In this document: positions 34,965-43,935 of the stretch, one piece after another
How positions within the stretch are numbered: position 1 is the stretch's first letter
Layout: every line of letters begins with the position of its first letter
NCBI RefSeq assembly: GCF_006438915.1
Contig: NZ_RCZE01000017.1
Span: 62,001-126,000, forward strand
Direction of reading: 5' to 3'
Length of the DNA stretch: 64,000 bases
Origin: Pseudomonas arsenicoxydans
Lineage (GTDB): Bacteria > Pseudomonadota > Gammaproteobacteria > Pseudomonadales > Pseudomonadaceae
Program-made: the position numbers and the translations under genes
Notes under the pieces: generated by a model
The model's input: only the letters and a program-made list of their open reading frames with translations
Databases searched by the model: none
What the model was told of the DNA's origin: nothing

Positions 34965-36128
34965 TTAGCGTTGCAATACAAGAATCCGCGACAACAATTC
35001 ATCACGATCGACATAGCAGCCCTGAAAATGCCGCGCACCGCTGGCAGGATCAAACGCATTGCGCGCATGCAGCGTGCGACGGTTATCAAAGCACCACAGC
35101 TCACCCGGATTCAGCCGCGTCATCAGCCGAAACCGCGCTTCCCGGGTCATCGCAATGAACCGACGGTAAGCGTGATACAGCTTGGGCATCTGCTCCACGG
35201 ACGCATCAAACGGCCCACGCAGAAAATTCGCCATGCGGATTTCCGACACTTGCCCGCGTGCATCCAGCGCGATGATTGGCGCCAGGCAGCGGTAGTCGCT
35301 GTGACGGTCCTTGTTGCGAAATTCCACGGGGATTTCACAAAGGCTTTTAAACGCCTCGGGATCCTCGCTGCGCAAGGCATTGGCGATGGCAAAACCGTCG
35401 ACAAAAATACTCTCGCCACCGTCGGCATCATTGACCAGGCAGTGCAGGAATTGCAGCCCCGGTTGCAGCTCCCGGGTCGGCAGATCGCTGTGCAACGGCA
35501 GGTTGAAAGCGGTGTAGGCATTGCTGTCGGCATCGGCTTTGGATTGCACGTTGAACAGCACGCCGAAATTGCTCTCGCGGATGAAGGAAATCCGCTGGGC
35601 GATCAACTTCAGCGAACCCGGTTCAGTGGGGACGCCGCGCACTTGCGTCAGGCCGATATCTCGCACCGCGAGCAGCCATTGCAGCAGGGCGTCGTTGTCA
35701 TTCATCAGTGCCTGGTAATCGAACACCGGCAACTGCAAATCCTGCTGCCAAAGCCTGGCCTTGGGTTTGCGGGCCTCACGTTCGGCGCGGGATTCATCGT
35801 CATAGGCATGGGCGCGCAGCCAGCCCGGATCAAAGCGGCTGAGATGACCGTCCTGCCAATCAACGCACAGACAACCTTCAGCATCAACGCGCGAGTCGGT
35901 CGGCAACAGGGTTTCGGCGACATCGACGATTTCCAGCACTTGCTCGCGGGTCACGGTGTAGACGCATTGCGGGCAGGGACAGTTGTCGCGCAACCACTGA
36001 TGATGGAAGGGGCTGACACGCCCGTCTGCCCAGTTCACTTGAATTCGGTCCGCCAGGGTTTGTACGGCGGTCAACGCGCTGATCAACGGGTAGGTACGGA
36101 AGTCGGCAAAAGCGGCGGCGGTGTTCAA
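34965..36128 (-). CDS. Gamma-butyrobetaine dioxygenase
   Basis: A 387-residue Fe(II)/2-oxoglutarate oxygenase of the TauD/BBOX type that hydroxylates gamma-butyrobetaine to L-carnitine. The N-terminal zinc domain is marked by WLRDNCPCPQC near residue 45. The iron ligands are the His and Asp of LPLHSDLPTRE (near residue 215) and the His of NRRTLHARNAF (near 355), and an Arg of the last helix binds 2-oxoglutarate. It stands at the head of the carnitine genes on the same strand, 345 bases before carnitine dehydrogenase with a thioesterase gene between. The length matches human BBOX1. Confidence 0.93.
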   Translation of the reverse strand: MNTAAAFADFRTYPLISALTAVQTLADRIQVNWADGRVSPFHHQWLRDNCPCPQCVYTVTREQVLEIVDVAETLLPTDSRVDAEGCLCVDWQDGHLSRFDPGWLRAHAYDDESRAEREARKPKARLWQQDLQLPVFDYQALMNDNDALLQWLLAVRDIGLTQVRGVPTEPGSLKLIAQRISFIRESNFGVLFNVQSKADADSNAYTAFNLPLHSDLPTRELQPGLQFLHCLVNDADGGESIFVDGFAIANALRSEDPEAFKSLCEIPVEFRNKDRHSDYRCLAPIIALDARGQVSEIRMANFLRGPFDASVEQMPKLYHAYRRFIAMTREARFRLMTRLNPGELWCFDNRRTLHARNAFDPASGARHFQGCYVDRDELLSRILVLQR

Positions 36129-36142
36129 TGGCGATCTCCTTC

Positions 36143-36619
36143 TTATTTTTTTGAGGGTAAAGCGATCACTCGGCCAATGTACGCGGGGGTGGACAGGTCG
36201 GTTTGTTCGGCGACGATGGCTTGCAGCTTGCTCAGCGACAACTCACTGAATGGCGCGGATCGCGGCCCGGCGAGGTCGACATGCAGCAACATCTGCTCGT
36301 TCCCGGCCAGTTCCTTGTCGTCTCCGACCCGATGCAGACTGTGGTAGAGGTGCAGGCGTTTACTGTCGTGGCCAATGATTTGCGTGTGCACTTCGACGTC
36401 GGCGTCGAGCTTCACTTCGTGCAGGTAATTGAGGTGCAGTTCGAGGGTGAACAGCGAGTGGCCGCTGGCTTCGCGGTTGTCGCTGTCGAGCCCTAGGCGA
36501 TCCATCAGCGCATCGGTGGCGTAGCTGAAGATCAGCAGGTAGAAGGCGTCGCGCAGGTGGCCGTTGTAGTCGACCCAGTCGGGGATGATGCGGGTTTGGT
36601 AGGTGGTTAGGGCGGGCAT
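36143..36619 (-). CDS. cdhB: Betainyl-CoA thioesterase (hotdog fold)
   Basis: A 158-residue hotdog-fold protein. The 4HBT-type motif WVDYNGHLRDAFYLLIFSYA lies near residue 15. In carnitine catabolism the cleavage of dehydrocarnitine yields betainyl-CoA, and a thioesterase from this locus releases glycine betaine. The ATG at 36619 (MPALTTYQTRII) is chosen over 36703 because the latter reads into a REP element. The gene ends 14 bases before the dioxygenase start on the same strand. The symbol follows the P. aeruginosa naming from memory. Confidence 0.85.
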   Translation of the reverse strand: MPALTTYQTRIIPDWVDYNGHLRDAFYLLIFSYATDALMDRLGLDSDNREASGHSLFTLELHLNYLHEVKLDADVEVHTQIIGHDSKRLHLYHSLHRVGDDKELAGNEQMLLHVDLAGPRSAPFSELSLSKLQAIVAEQTDLSTPAYIGRVIALPSKK

Positions 36620-36658
36620 GATGTCTGTTCCAGAATTAAGGGTGACTGGACCGTCGTC

Positions 36659-36754
36659 TTCGCGAGCAAGCCCGCTCCCACAGGGGATTTGTGGTGTGAA
36701 CACTGTCTATTTCACAACGCAGAACCAATGTGGGAGCGGGCTTGCTCGCGAAGG
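36659..36754. repeat. REP doublet, GAGCAAGCCCGCTCC family
   Basis: Inverted arms at 36659-36683 and 36729-36754, between cdhA and the thioesterase gene. Confidence 0.92.
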
Positions 36755-36773
36755 GGCCAGACCTGCTGATGGG

Positions 36774-37739
36774 TTATTCGCTGAAGGCCATCCCATGCTT
36801 CTCTTTGGTGGTCTTCACCGCCTCCAGCACCGCCAGCAGGCAATCATCACGATAGCGCTCCAGCGCCGAAATGCTGTGCGTGCCCAACTGATCAGTGGTG
36901 CCATCCACCACATCATCGATCAATTTGTCGGTCAACTCCGGCGCAGGCAGATAGGTCCACGGCAACTGCAAGGCCGGCCCGAACTGCGCCATGAAGTGGC
37001 GCATCCCCGCGTCACCGCCGGCCAGCGTGTAGGTCAGGAACGTGCCCATGAACGACCAGCGCAAACCCGCGCCAAAACGAATCGCGTCGTCGATTTCACC
37101 GGTGGTCGCCACGCCGTCGTTCACCAGGTGCAGCGCCTCACGCCAGAGCGCTTCGAGCAAGCGGTCGGCGATAAAACCGGGTACTTCCTTGCGCACATGC
37201 AGCGGACGCATGCCCAAGGATTCGTACACTTTCATCGCCGCTTGTACGGCTTCTGGCGCGGTGTTTTTGCCACCGACCACTTCCACCAGCGGCAGCAGGT
37301 AAACCGGGTTGAACGGGTGACCGACCACGCAGCGTTCCGGGTGCGTCGCGCTCTCGTAGAACTCGCTCGGCAACAGGCCCGAAGTACTGGAGCCGATCAA
37401 GGCATTAGGTTTGGCTGCCGCGCTGATTTTGCTGTGCAGTTCCAGTTTCAGGTCGAGGCGCTCAGGGGCGCTTTCCTGAATGAAATCCGCATCGCGTACG
37501 CATTCTTCAATCGTCGCGACAAAGCGCAGACGATCCTGCGAAGCGCCAGGCGCCAGGCCCTGTTTCTCCAGTGCGCCCCAGGCGTTGGCGACGCGTTTGC
37601 GCAGGGCGGCTTCGGCACCGGGCGCCGGGTCCCAGGCGATGACGTCAAGGCCGTGGGCGAGGGCGCGAGACACCCAACCGCTGCCGATGACACCGCTGCC
37701 CAGGGCTGCGAAAGTTTTGATTTCGGTGATAAAAGTCAT
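36774..37739 (-). CDS. cdhA: L-carnitine dehydrogenase
   Basis: A 321-residue NAD-dependent dehydrogenase of the 3-hydroxyacyl-CoA dehydrogenase family. The Rossmann motif GSGVIGSGW is at about residues 14-22, and the catalytic His is in GHPFNPVYLLPLVEVV near residue 142. It oxidises carnitine to 3-dehydrocarnitine. The length equals that of known carnitine dehydrogenases without the fused thioesterase domain, in accord with the separate gene next door. The ATG at 37739 is used because the open frame upstream runs through a REP doublet. Confidence 0.95.
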   Translation of the reverse strand: MTFITEIKTFAALGSGVIGSGWVSRALAHGLDVIAWDPAPGAEAALRKRVANAWGALEKQGLAPGASQDRLRFVATIEECVRDADFIQESAPERLDLKLELHSKISAAAKPNALIGSSTSGLLPSEFYESATHPERCVVGHPFNPVYLLPLVEVVGGKNTAPEAVQAAMKVYESLGMRPLHVRKEVPGFIADRLLEALWREALHLVNDGVATTGEIDDAIRFGAGLRWSFMGTFLTYTLAGGDAGMRHFMAQFGPALQLPWTYLPAPELTDKLIDDVVDGTTDQLGTHSISALERYRDDCLLAVLEAVKTTKEKHGMAFSE

Positions 37740-37785
37740 GGCGACGTCCTGAAAGAATTCGGTGATCCCCTGTGGAATCTGGCTT

Positions 37786-37883
37786 TTGTGGCGAGGGGGC
37801 TTGCCCCCGTTCGGCTGCGAAGTAGTCGCAGAGATTCTAGGGCCGCTTCGCGACCCAACGGGGGCAAGCCCCCTCGCCACAAA
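37786..37883. repeat. REP doublet, GGCGAGGGGGCTTGCCCCC family
   Basis: Inverted arms at 37786-37810 and 37859-37883. It is the GGGGG variant, within the cdhC-cdhA gap. Confidence 0.92.
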
Positions 37884-37918
37884 AGCTCGCTCCCACAGTT
37901 GGAAAATATTGTTAGCCG

Positions 37919-38806
37919 TTAACCGCGCTTGGTCAGGCCCATTTTTGCCCGGCCTTCCGCCGGCGTCAGAACCCGGGCGCCGAGGCGGCTGAGGATTTCG
38001 CCGGCGCGTTCGACCAGTTGGCCGTTGGTCGCCAGTACGCCCTTGTCCAGCCAGATGTTGTCTTCCAGACCGACCCGCACGTTGCCGCCAAGCAGCACCG
38101 CTTGCGCCGCCATCGGCATCTGCATGCGACCGATGCCGAACCCGGCCCACACCGCATTGGCTGGCAGGTTGTCGACCATGGCTTTCATGGTGGTGGTGTC
38201 GGCCGGTGCGCCCCATGGGATGCCCAGGCACAGCTGGAACAATGGGTCGTCGAGCAGGCCTTCCTTGATCAACTGTTTGGCGAACCACAGGTGACCGGTG
38301 TCGAAGATTTCCAGCTCGGCTTTCACGCCCAGCTCTTGAATGCGTTTGGCGCCGGCACGTAGCTGGGCCGGGGTGGACACGTAAATGGTGTCGCCGTCGC
38401 CGAAGTTCAGGGTGCCGCAATCGAGGGTGCAGATTTCCGGCAGCAGTTCTTCGACATGCGCCAGACGGGTCAGCGGGCCGACCAGGTCGGTGTTCGGGCC
38501 GAACTCCATCGGGTTCTCGCCGGCGCCGATTTCAAGGTCGCCGCCCATGCCGGCGGTGAGGTTGACGATGATGTCGACGTCGGCCTCGCGGATCCGCTCC
38601 ATCACTTCACGGTACAACGCCACGTCGCGGCTGAACTTGCCGGTTTCGGGGTTGCGCACGTGGCAGTGGACCACGGTGGCGCCGGCCTTGGCGGCTTCCA
38701 CGGCGGCGGCAGCGATTTGTTTCGGGGTGACCGGCACGTGTGGGCTCTTGCTGGTCGTGTCGCCAGCACCGGTGAGTGCGCAGGTGATGATGACGTCGTG
38801 GTTCAT
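37919..38806 (-). CDS. cdhC: Dehydrocarnitine cleavage enzyme (BKACE family)
   Basis: A 295-residue TIM-barrel protein of the beta-keto acid cleavage family (formerly DUF849). The zinc pair His-x-His is seen in TVVHCHVRNPETG near residue 49, and GGDLEIGAGEN and GNVRVGLEDNIWLDKG are further signatures. It joins 3-dehydrocarnitine with acetyl-CoA to give betainyl-CoA and acetoacetate. Its place between caiX and cdhA supports this specificity. The ATG at 38806 gives the standard MNHDVIITCALTGAG start. Confidence 0.95.
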   Translation of the reverse strand: MNHDVIITCALTGAGDTTSKSPHVPVTPKQIAAAAVEAAKAGATVVHCHVRNPETGKFSRDVALYREVMERIREADVDIIVNLTAGMGGDLEIGAGENPMEFGPNTDLVGPLTRLAHVEELLPEICTLDCGTLNFGDGDTIYVSTPAQLRAGAKRIQELGVKAELEIFDTGHLWFAKQLIKEGLLDDPLFQLCLGIPWGAPADTTTMKAMVDNLPANAVWAGFGIGRMQMPMAAQAVLLGGNVRVGLEDNIWLDKGVLATNGQLVERAGEILSRLGARVLTPAEGRAKMGLTKRG

Positions 38807-38907
38807 TGGGCGGTTCCTTACAGGCAAGTGTTTTTCAGGAGAAAGGCCAGGCGTAGTGGCCCCGTTCGCAGCCCGGTCGGGCTGCGAATCGGTGGTTCGG
38901 TCCGGTT

Positions 38908-39852
38908 TTATTTACTGGTCAGTTGCAGATTTTCAGCCGCCGGTTTGCCATCGAAGGTGGTCACGCCTTCGAGCCAGCGCTGTTTGTCTTGCGGGTGATC
39001 TTTCAGCCATTGCTTGGCCGATTCGAAGGCGTCCTTGTGATCCAGCAGCGGCTGCATCATCCGGCTCTCGTCTTCGGCGGTGTAAGTCAGGTTGCTCAGC
39101 AAGCGACCGATGTTCGGGCACTGCTCGGCGTATTTCGGCGCGGTGACAGTCCAGACCGTGGCCATGCCTTCGTTCGGGCCGAGGGCGTCGTCACTGCCGG
39201 TGAGGTAGGTCATTTTCACGTTGACGTTCATCGGGTGCGGCGCCCAGCCGAAGAACACCACGGCCTCGTTGCGGCGCACGGCGCGATCCACTGCGGCCAG
39301 CATGCCGGCTTCGCTGGACTCGACCAGCTGGAACTTGCCGAGGCCGAACTGGTTCTTGGCGATCATCGCCTTGATCTGAGTGTTGGCGCCTGAACCTGGC
39401 TCTATGCCGTAGATCTTGCCGCCCAGTTCTTTCTCGAACTTGGCGATGTCGGCGAAGGTTTTCAGGCCCTTGTCGGCCAGGTATGTAGGTACGGCGAGGG
39501 TCGCGCGGGCGTCTTTCAGGCTTGGAGCTTGCAGCACTTTGACCTGGTTGCCATCGACGAACGGGGTGATGGTCTGGGTCATCAGCGGGTTCCAGTAGCC
39601 GAGGAACAAGTCCAGGCGCTGGTCGCGGATCCCGGCGAAGATGATTTGCTGGGAAGCGCTGGTTTGTTTGGTGTTGTAGCCGAGGCCATCGAGCAGGACC
39701 TGGGTCATGGCGCTGGTGGCGATTACGTCAGTCCAGTTCACTACCCCCATGCGCACGTTCTGGCACGATGCAGGTTCGGCGGCCATGACGCTGGCGCTCA
39801 GCAATGCGGTACCACTGAGTGCAAGAACACAGCTGCTGATCAGTCGTTTCAT
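38908..39852 (-). CDS. caiX: Carnitine-binding periplasmic protein CaiX
   Basis: A 314-residue OpuAC-type binding protein. The signal peptide ends in SVMAAEP near residue 26. VGVVNWTDVIATSA, LFLGYWNPLM and VVFFGWAPHPMN carry the aromatic cage residues seen also in ChoX. No permease or ATPase is encoded beside it, so it probably delivers carnitine to ChoWV (CbcWV), as described for CaiX in P. aeruginosa. It lies at the start of the cdh operon, reading away from cdhR. Confidence 0.94.
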   Translation of the reverse strand: MKRLISSCVLALSGTALLSASVMAAEPASCQNVRMGVVNWTDVIATSAMTQVLLDGLGYNTKQTSASQQIIFAGIRDQRLDLFLGYWNPLMTQTITPFVDGNQVKVLQAPSLKDARATLAVPTYLADKGLKTFADIAKFEKELGGKIYGIEPGSGANTQIKAMIAKNQFGLGKFQLVESSEAGMLAAVDRAVRRNEAVVFFGWAPHPMNVNVKMTYLTGSDDALGPNEGMATVWTVTAPKYAEQCPNIGRLLSNLTYTAEDESRMMQPLLDHKDAFESAKQWLKDHPQDKQRWLEGVTTFDGKPAAENLQLTSK

Positions 39853-40042
39853 CTCAGGTTCCTCGGCAGTTCGTTTATTGTGGGTTCCGGTGTCTGATGC
39901 GCCGGTGATGCCAAGTTACGCAGCTCAAGGCCCGTGAAAGCGCACCACGGCGACCAGCTCTTGCACTGCAGCGACCTGCACTCTTGAATGCCGCGTGCAA
40001 GTGGCGTATCAACATCTTCACGCCGCCTATCGAGTGCGCTCC

Positions 40043-40993
40043 ATGTCCCAGGATTTCTACTTCTTGTTGATGCCGGGTTTCTCGGCGATTGGATTTATCT
40101 CGGCCATCGAGCCGCTGCGGGTCGCCAATCGCTTCCGCGGCGAGCTGTATCGCTGGCACGTATTGAGCGCCGATGGCGGGGCGGTGCTGGCCAGCAACGG
40201 CATGTCGGTCAACGCCGACGCGGCGCTGGAGCCGCTGAAGAAAGGCGCGACGCTATTGGTGGTCGCCGGCTTCGAACCGCTGAAATTCGCCACGCCGGCA
40301 CTGGAGCACTGGTTGCGCCGTCTCGACAATGAAGGCGTGACCCTCGGCGCCATCGACACCGGCAGTTTCATTCTCGCCGAGGCCGGCCTGCTCGACGGCC
40401 ATCGTCTGACCCTGCACTGGGAAGCCATCGACGCCTTCAAGGAATCCTATCCACAGCTCAGCGTCACCCAGGAGCTGTTCGAGATCGACCGCCGACGCAT
40501 CACTTCGGCCGGCGGCACCGCCTCTATCGACCTGATGCTTGACCTCATTAGCCAAGCCCACGGCCCGGAACTGGCGATTCAGGTCAGCGAGCAATTTGTG
40601 CTCGGCCGCATTCGCCCGCGCAAAGACCACCAGCGCATGGAAGTCGCCACGCGTTATGGCATCAGTAACAAGAAACTGGTTCACGTGATTGGGGAGATGG
40701 AGCAGCACAGCGAACCGCCGCTGAGCACGCTTGCGCTGGCCGAATCGATCAAGGTCACGCGCCGGCAGCTGGAGCGCCTGTTTCGGCTGCACTTGAACGA
40801 CACACCGAGCAATTTCTATCTGCGGTTGAGGTTGGAGAAGGCGCGGCAGTTGCTGCGCCAGACCGACATGAGCGTGCTGGAAGTGAGTATTGCGTGCGGG
40901 TTTGAATCGCCGTCGTATTTCACCCGCAGTTATCGGGCGAAGTTTGAACGGTGTCCGCGGGAGGATCGTAGAGGAACGGCAGCGCAAGCCTAG
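40043..40993 (+). CDS. cdhR: CdhR, AraC-family activator of carnitine catabolism
   Basis: A 316-residue regulator with a DJ-1/PfpI-like N-terminal domain (about 5-175) and a C-terminal AraC DNA-binding domain (about 215-305, with VTRRQLERLFRLHLNDTPSNFYLRLRL). CdhR activates the caiX-cdh operon in response to carnitine. The ATG at 40043 (MSQDFYFLLMPGF) fits the family; an earlier start at 39995 is unlikely. It is divergent to caiX with 190 bases between, where its operator should lie. Confidence 0.94.
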   Translation: MSQDFYFLLMPGFSAIGFISAIEPLRVANRFRGELYRWHVLSADGGAVLASNGMSVNADAALEPLKKGATLLVVAGFEPLKFATPALEHWLRRLDNEGVTLGAIDTGSFILAEAGLLDGHRLTLHWEAIDAFKESYPQLSVTQELFEIDRRRITSAGGTASIDLMLDLISQAHGPELAIQVSEQFVLGRIRPRKDHQRMEVATRYGISNKKLVHVIGEMEQHSEPPLSTLALAESIKVTRRQLERLFRLHLNDTPSNFYLRLRLEKARQLLRQTDMSVLEVSIACGFESPSYFTRSYRAKFERCPREDRRGTAAQA

Positions 40994-41051
40994 GCTTCGG
41001 CACGCGTGCGGCTCCTCAATAATCCTGAGGCGTGCGGGATAGGCATTTTTT

Positions 41052-43844
41052 CTAATGCACCACCCGAGGACGTAACGGCTGACTCGGTTTCTGTGCCATT
41101 AACATTGGAGGCGGCGGTGGCGGCGCAAACGCCGCCGGTTCGGAGCGCGTTTTTCTGGTAAACACGTTGGGGTCCTGGTCATGACTGTCTTCCCCCAACT
41201 CACCCGACAAGTAGTCATAAATGGCATTCCCCCACCTAGGTGGCAGCACGCTGACTTGATGCGTCCGGGTGAGGACTCCTCCGCTGCTTTCCGTCACGAA
41301 TTTATATTTCTGCAGATCTTTTTGATCGACATAACTCAGTCGGTCATTCGAGTCATCATCAACAAGCGGAGTGTTTTGGCTGGACCGTGACATGAAGGTC
41401 ATGTTGTAGATGCCGCGATTCAGACCGCTACTCAAGGCGAAACCAACCGCGTCTTTTTGATCAAGACCTACACGTTGAGCCAGCTGCGTATGACTTGGGT
41501 TCTCGCCACCGCCCTGATGTGCTATTGGCGGGTTAGGTACTTTGCCCAGGCGAGTGTGGGTGACGAAGGATTCGGTTCGGGTTCGATTGGTGGGCGGCAG
41601 GCTCCGAGCGTTTGACTCCAGTGGGGAAAAGTAAATATCTCCTGTGTAGACATTGGCGATCGCCGTAAATGCTGTTCCAGGACCGGCGTTTTTGAACGTT
41701 TCGCGGCTCATGTTATCGAGCTTGAACTGTTTGGGCAGGCTGATCTGATGCACGATTGTTCCCGTTAACATCGCCCCTTTGCCTTTGGATAATTGAATAG
41801 TCTCGATTTGCTCGAGGGTCATATCGCTCGGCAACTTGATATCGTCCGGTCCATCGCCATTGATGACCGATTGCGCCCCTGTGAAGTCTTTGTAGGTAAC
41901 GGGGTTGTTCCTACAAAACCGGAAGTGGTTCAGACCGTCGACCGACCCCGCAGGGTCAGGATTAATCCAGCGAAACAGCCAAGGTGCGTAGTACCGATAC
42001 CCGTAGTAGACCAGCCCGCTGCTATCCCGTGTTTTACCACTGTAGTGAATACTTTTGTGCCTGGACTCGACGTCACTGCGGGCAGCCCACCACGCCGTAC
42101 CGCCAAACGCGTAATAGCCTTCTTGCGTCAGCAAGCCTGCATCTTCGTCCACCTCAAGAGTGCAGGAACCTTGATTGTCAACCAGGTTGTAGCGAATCTG
42201 ATTATTAGCCATGCCTTCCGGCGGGTCAGTGAGCCAGTGCAGCGACTGAACCCGGCTGTGGCTCGCTTCGATATTGACGACATGACGGGTTTCTCCGTCA
42301 GGGTCGTAATGAATATCCAGCCCCGGCAAAAAACGAACTTCGGCTGTTCGCATCAAGGCGCTGGTCTTGGTATGTATGACTTTGCGTAATCGTTGTCCGT
42401 CGCTGTCATACCAATAGGATTCAGTGTCGTTCTGGTCTTGTCGACGCGCGACTTGGATGACTTCAGTCAGTCTATTACGGGCGTCCCATCGCATTTTTTC
42501 CGCCCCTGGCGACAACATCAGCAGGTTGCCATTACTGTCGAAGCTGCCCGTGAAATCAGGTTCACCCACGTCAGGTTTTTTCAGGCTGCGATTGCTTGCG
42601 GGGTCAATGGCCATTTCGACGGAGTAGGGGTGACTTCCTGCATGGCAAAGGGTTTTCAGGTTTCCCGCCGGGTCGTAGGTAAATGTCTGCTTGTAGTTGC
42701 CCATTCGAGTGGGATCGATAGTCGGTTTATGCAATTCGGGAAGGGCCGGACCCTGAGCATTGGGTACGGATTCGCGACCTGTAGCTTCGATCAGTTGATA
42801 GCGGGTGTCGTATTTGAACGTGCTGACAGCCGCGGTCCGCTGGTTTCGGAAGTAACGCGTCGGTTGTGCCAGGTCCTGGATTTCGCAGATATTGCCAACT
42901 CGGTCGTAGCGATAGAAACAATTTTGAAAGTCGTGATCCGGACCCGCGACAGTGTATTGAATCAATCGGTCGGATTCGGGTTCATACAGGCGAGTCGTCT
43001 GTACGCCGTTACCTGTCGTCTCCTTTTCTACCTTGCCTGTTGCGCTGTAAGTGATGTGGCTAAGCAATGTTTTGACGGGTAGATTCGGGCGTTTTAGCTG
43101 AACCTTTTGAAGTTGTCCTGCGATGTCGTAGAGCCTTATCTGCTGATTGTTTCGCGCATCGGTCTGATTCTCCACGGCACCCAGAGCGTTGTATTTCTTG
43201 CGAGTGATGTTTGATTCAATTTCGAGCCTTGGGGTGTTTTCATCCGGGTTGGATGACCAGTCTGGTGTCTGCAAGTCGCTCAAGAAACGTCTGGTTTCGC
43301 TCAGTCTCCGACCCTGTATGTCGAACTCCGCAATCTCAAGATGTCCTGCTGAATCAAATTGGCTGATCAGTTGACCGCATTGATTGTGTCGAGCATGTTC
43401 GGGGCGACTATCGGCATAGATCAGTCGCTCGGTCACAGAGGGCGCTTCATTTTGAAGGTATTCTGTCACTTCAGTTCGGCGCAGCAGTCCGTCGTACTTG
43501 ATCTGTTGCTGACTATGACGACCATCCCACGCGCGCAGGAGTTGATGGGCGGGGCCCAGAAGCAGCACGCGCCAGCCGCAATCAACGCTTCTTGTGAGTA
43601 TTGGTTGGGCTGACAACGTGAAAATGGTCGAGAGGTTCGGCCCCCCCCCGTTTTCCAGAAGCCTGGAATCCCATTGTGAATTCAAGCGTCCGTGTGCATT
43701 GAACTCCTGGCGAGAGATGCGTGCCTGAGCGAGACCGGAATCACGACGCTCATAAGCCACGGTCCTGATGGTCAGGCCGCGCGGATCGTTCCCCCAGAGC
43801 AGGGGGGTATTGTGATGAATGTTGGCCGTCGAATCGCTCATCAT
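41052..43844 (-). CDS. RHS-repeat toxin, TccC-like, with unrecognised C-terminal domain
   Basis: A 930-residue protein. Residues 1 to about 600 show YD/RHS-type repeats and resemble the C component of insecticidal toxin complexes (TccC), which forms a closed shell. The RHS core ends near residue 650 with YYGYRYYAPWLFRWINPDPAG and DGLNHFRFCRNNPVTYKDFTG, where self-cleavage usually occurs. The following 275 residues are the variable effector part. I find no known toxin motif there. It ends in a Pro-rich tail. No TcA or TcB gene is in the window, so it is an orphan. A run of nine G lies at codons 65-67 and could allow frame switching. No immunity gene follows: cdhR ends 58 bases away on the other strand. 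Base use in the last part is more AT-rich than the neighbours. Confidence 0.9.
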   Translation of the reverse strand: MMSDSTANIHHNTPLLWGNDPRGLTIRTVAYERRDSGLAQARISRQEFNAHGRLNSQWDSRLLENGGGPNLSTIFTLSAQPILTRSVDCGWRVLLLGPAHQLLRAWDGRHSQQQIKYDGLLRRTEVTEYLQNEAPSVTERLIYADSRPEHARHNQCGQLISQFDSAGHLEIAEFDIQGRRLSETRRFLSDLQTPDWSSNPDENTPRLEIESNITRKKYNALGAVENQTDARNNQQIRLYDIAGQLQKVQLKRPNLPVKTLLSHITYSATGKVEKETTGNGVQTTRLYEPESDRLIQYTVAGPDHDFQNCFYRYDRVGNICEIQDLAQPTRYFRNQRTAAVSTFKYDTRYQLIEATGRESVPNAQGPALPELHKPTIDPTRMGNYKQTFTYDPAGNLKTLCHAGSHPYSVEMAIDPASNRSLKKPDVGEPDFTGSFDSNGNLLMLSPGAEKMRWDARNRLTEVIQVARRQDQNDTESYWYDSDGQRLRKVIHTKTSALMRTAEVRFLPGLDIHYDPDGETRHVVNIEASHSRVQSLHWLTDPPEGMANNQIRYNLVDNQGSCTLEVDEDAGLLTQEGYYAFGGTAWWAARSDVESRHKSIHYSGKTRDSSGLVYYGYRYYAPWLFRWINPDPAGSVDGLNHFRFCRNNPVTYKDFTGAQSVINGDGPDDIKLPSDMTLEQIETIQLSKGKGAMLTGTIVHQISLPKQFKLDNMSRETFKNAGPGTAFTAIANVYTGDIYFSPLESNARSLPPTNRTRTESFVTHTRLGKVPNPPIAHQGGGENPSHTQLAQRVGLDQKDAVGFALSSGLNRGIYNMTFMSRSSQNTPLVDDDSNDRLSYVDQKDLQKYKFVTESSGGVLTRTHQVSVLPPRWGNAIYDYLSGELGEDSHDQDPNVFTRKTRSEPAAFAPPPPPPMLMAQKPSQPLRPRVVH
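43641..43649. repeat. Homopolymer of nine G (coding strand) in the RHS gene
   Basis: Nine C on the plus strand, read as G9 in the gene, encode Gly-Gly-Gly near residue 66. Such tracts are prone to slippage. Confidence 0.85.
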
Positions 43845-43935
43845 TGGTCTGGAGCACCTGACTGGAAACCAGACCTATGCTTACCTCATTCGAAGTTCCC
43901 GTCTACTGTCAGAAATTACAGGTGGACACCGCTGC

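Noticed and set aside
41052..43844. RHS gene as an antibacterial T6SS effector with immunity gene
   Set aside because: There is no PAAR domain or VgrG/EagR neighbour, and no gene follows on the same strand. The shell region looks TccC-like.
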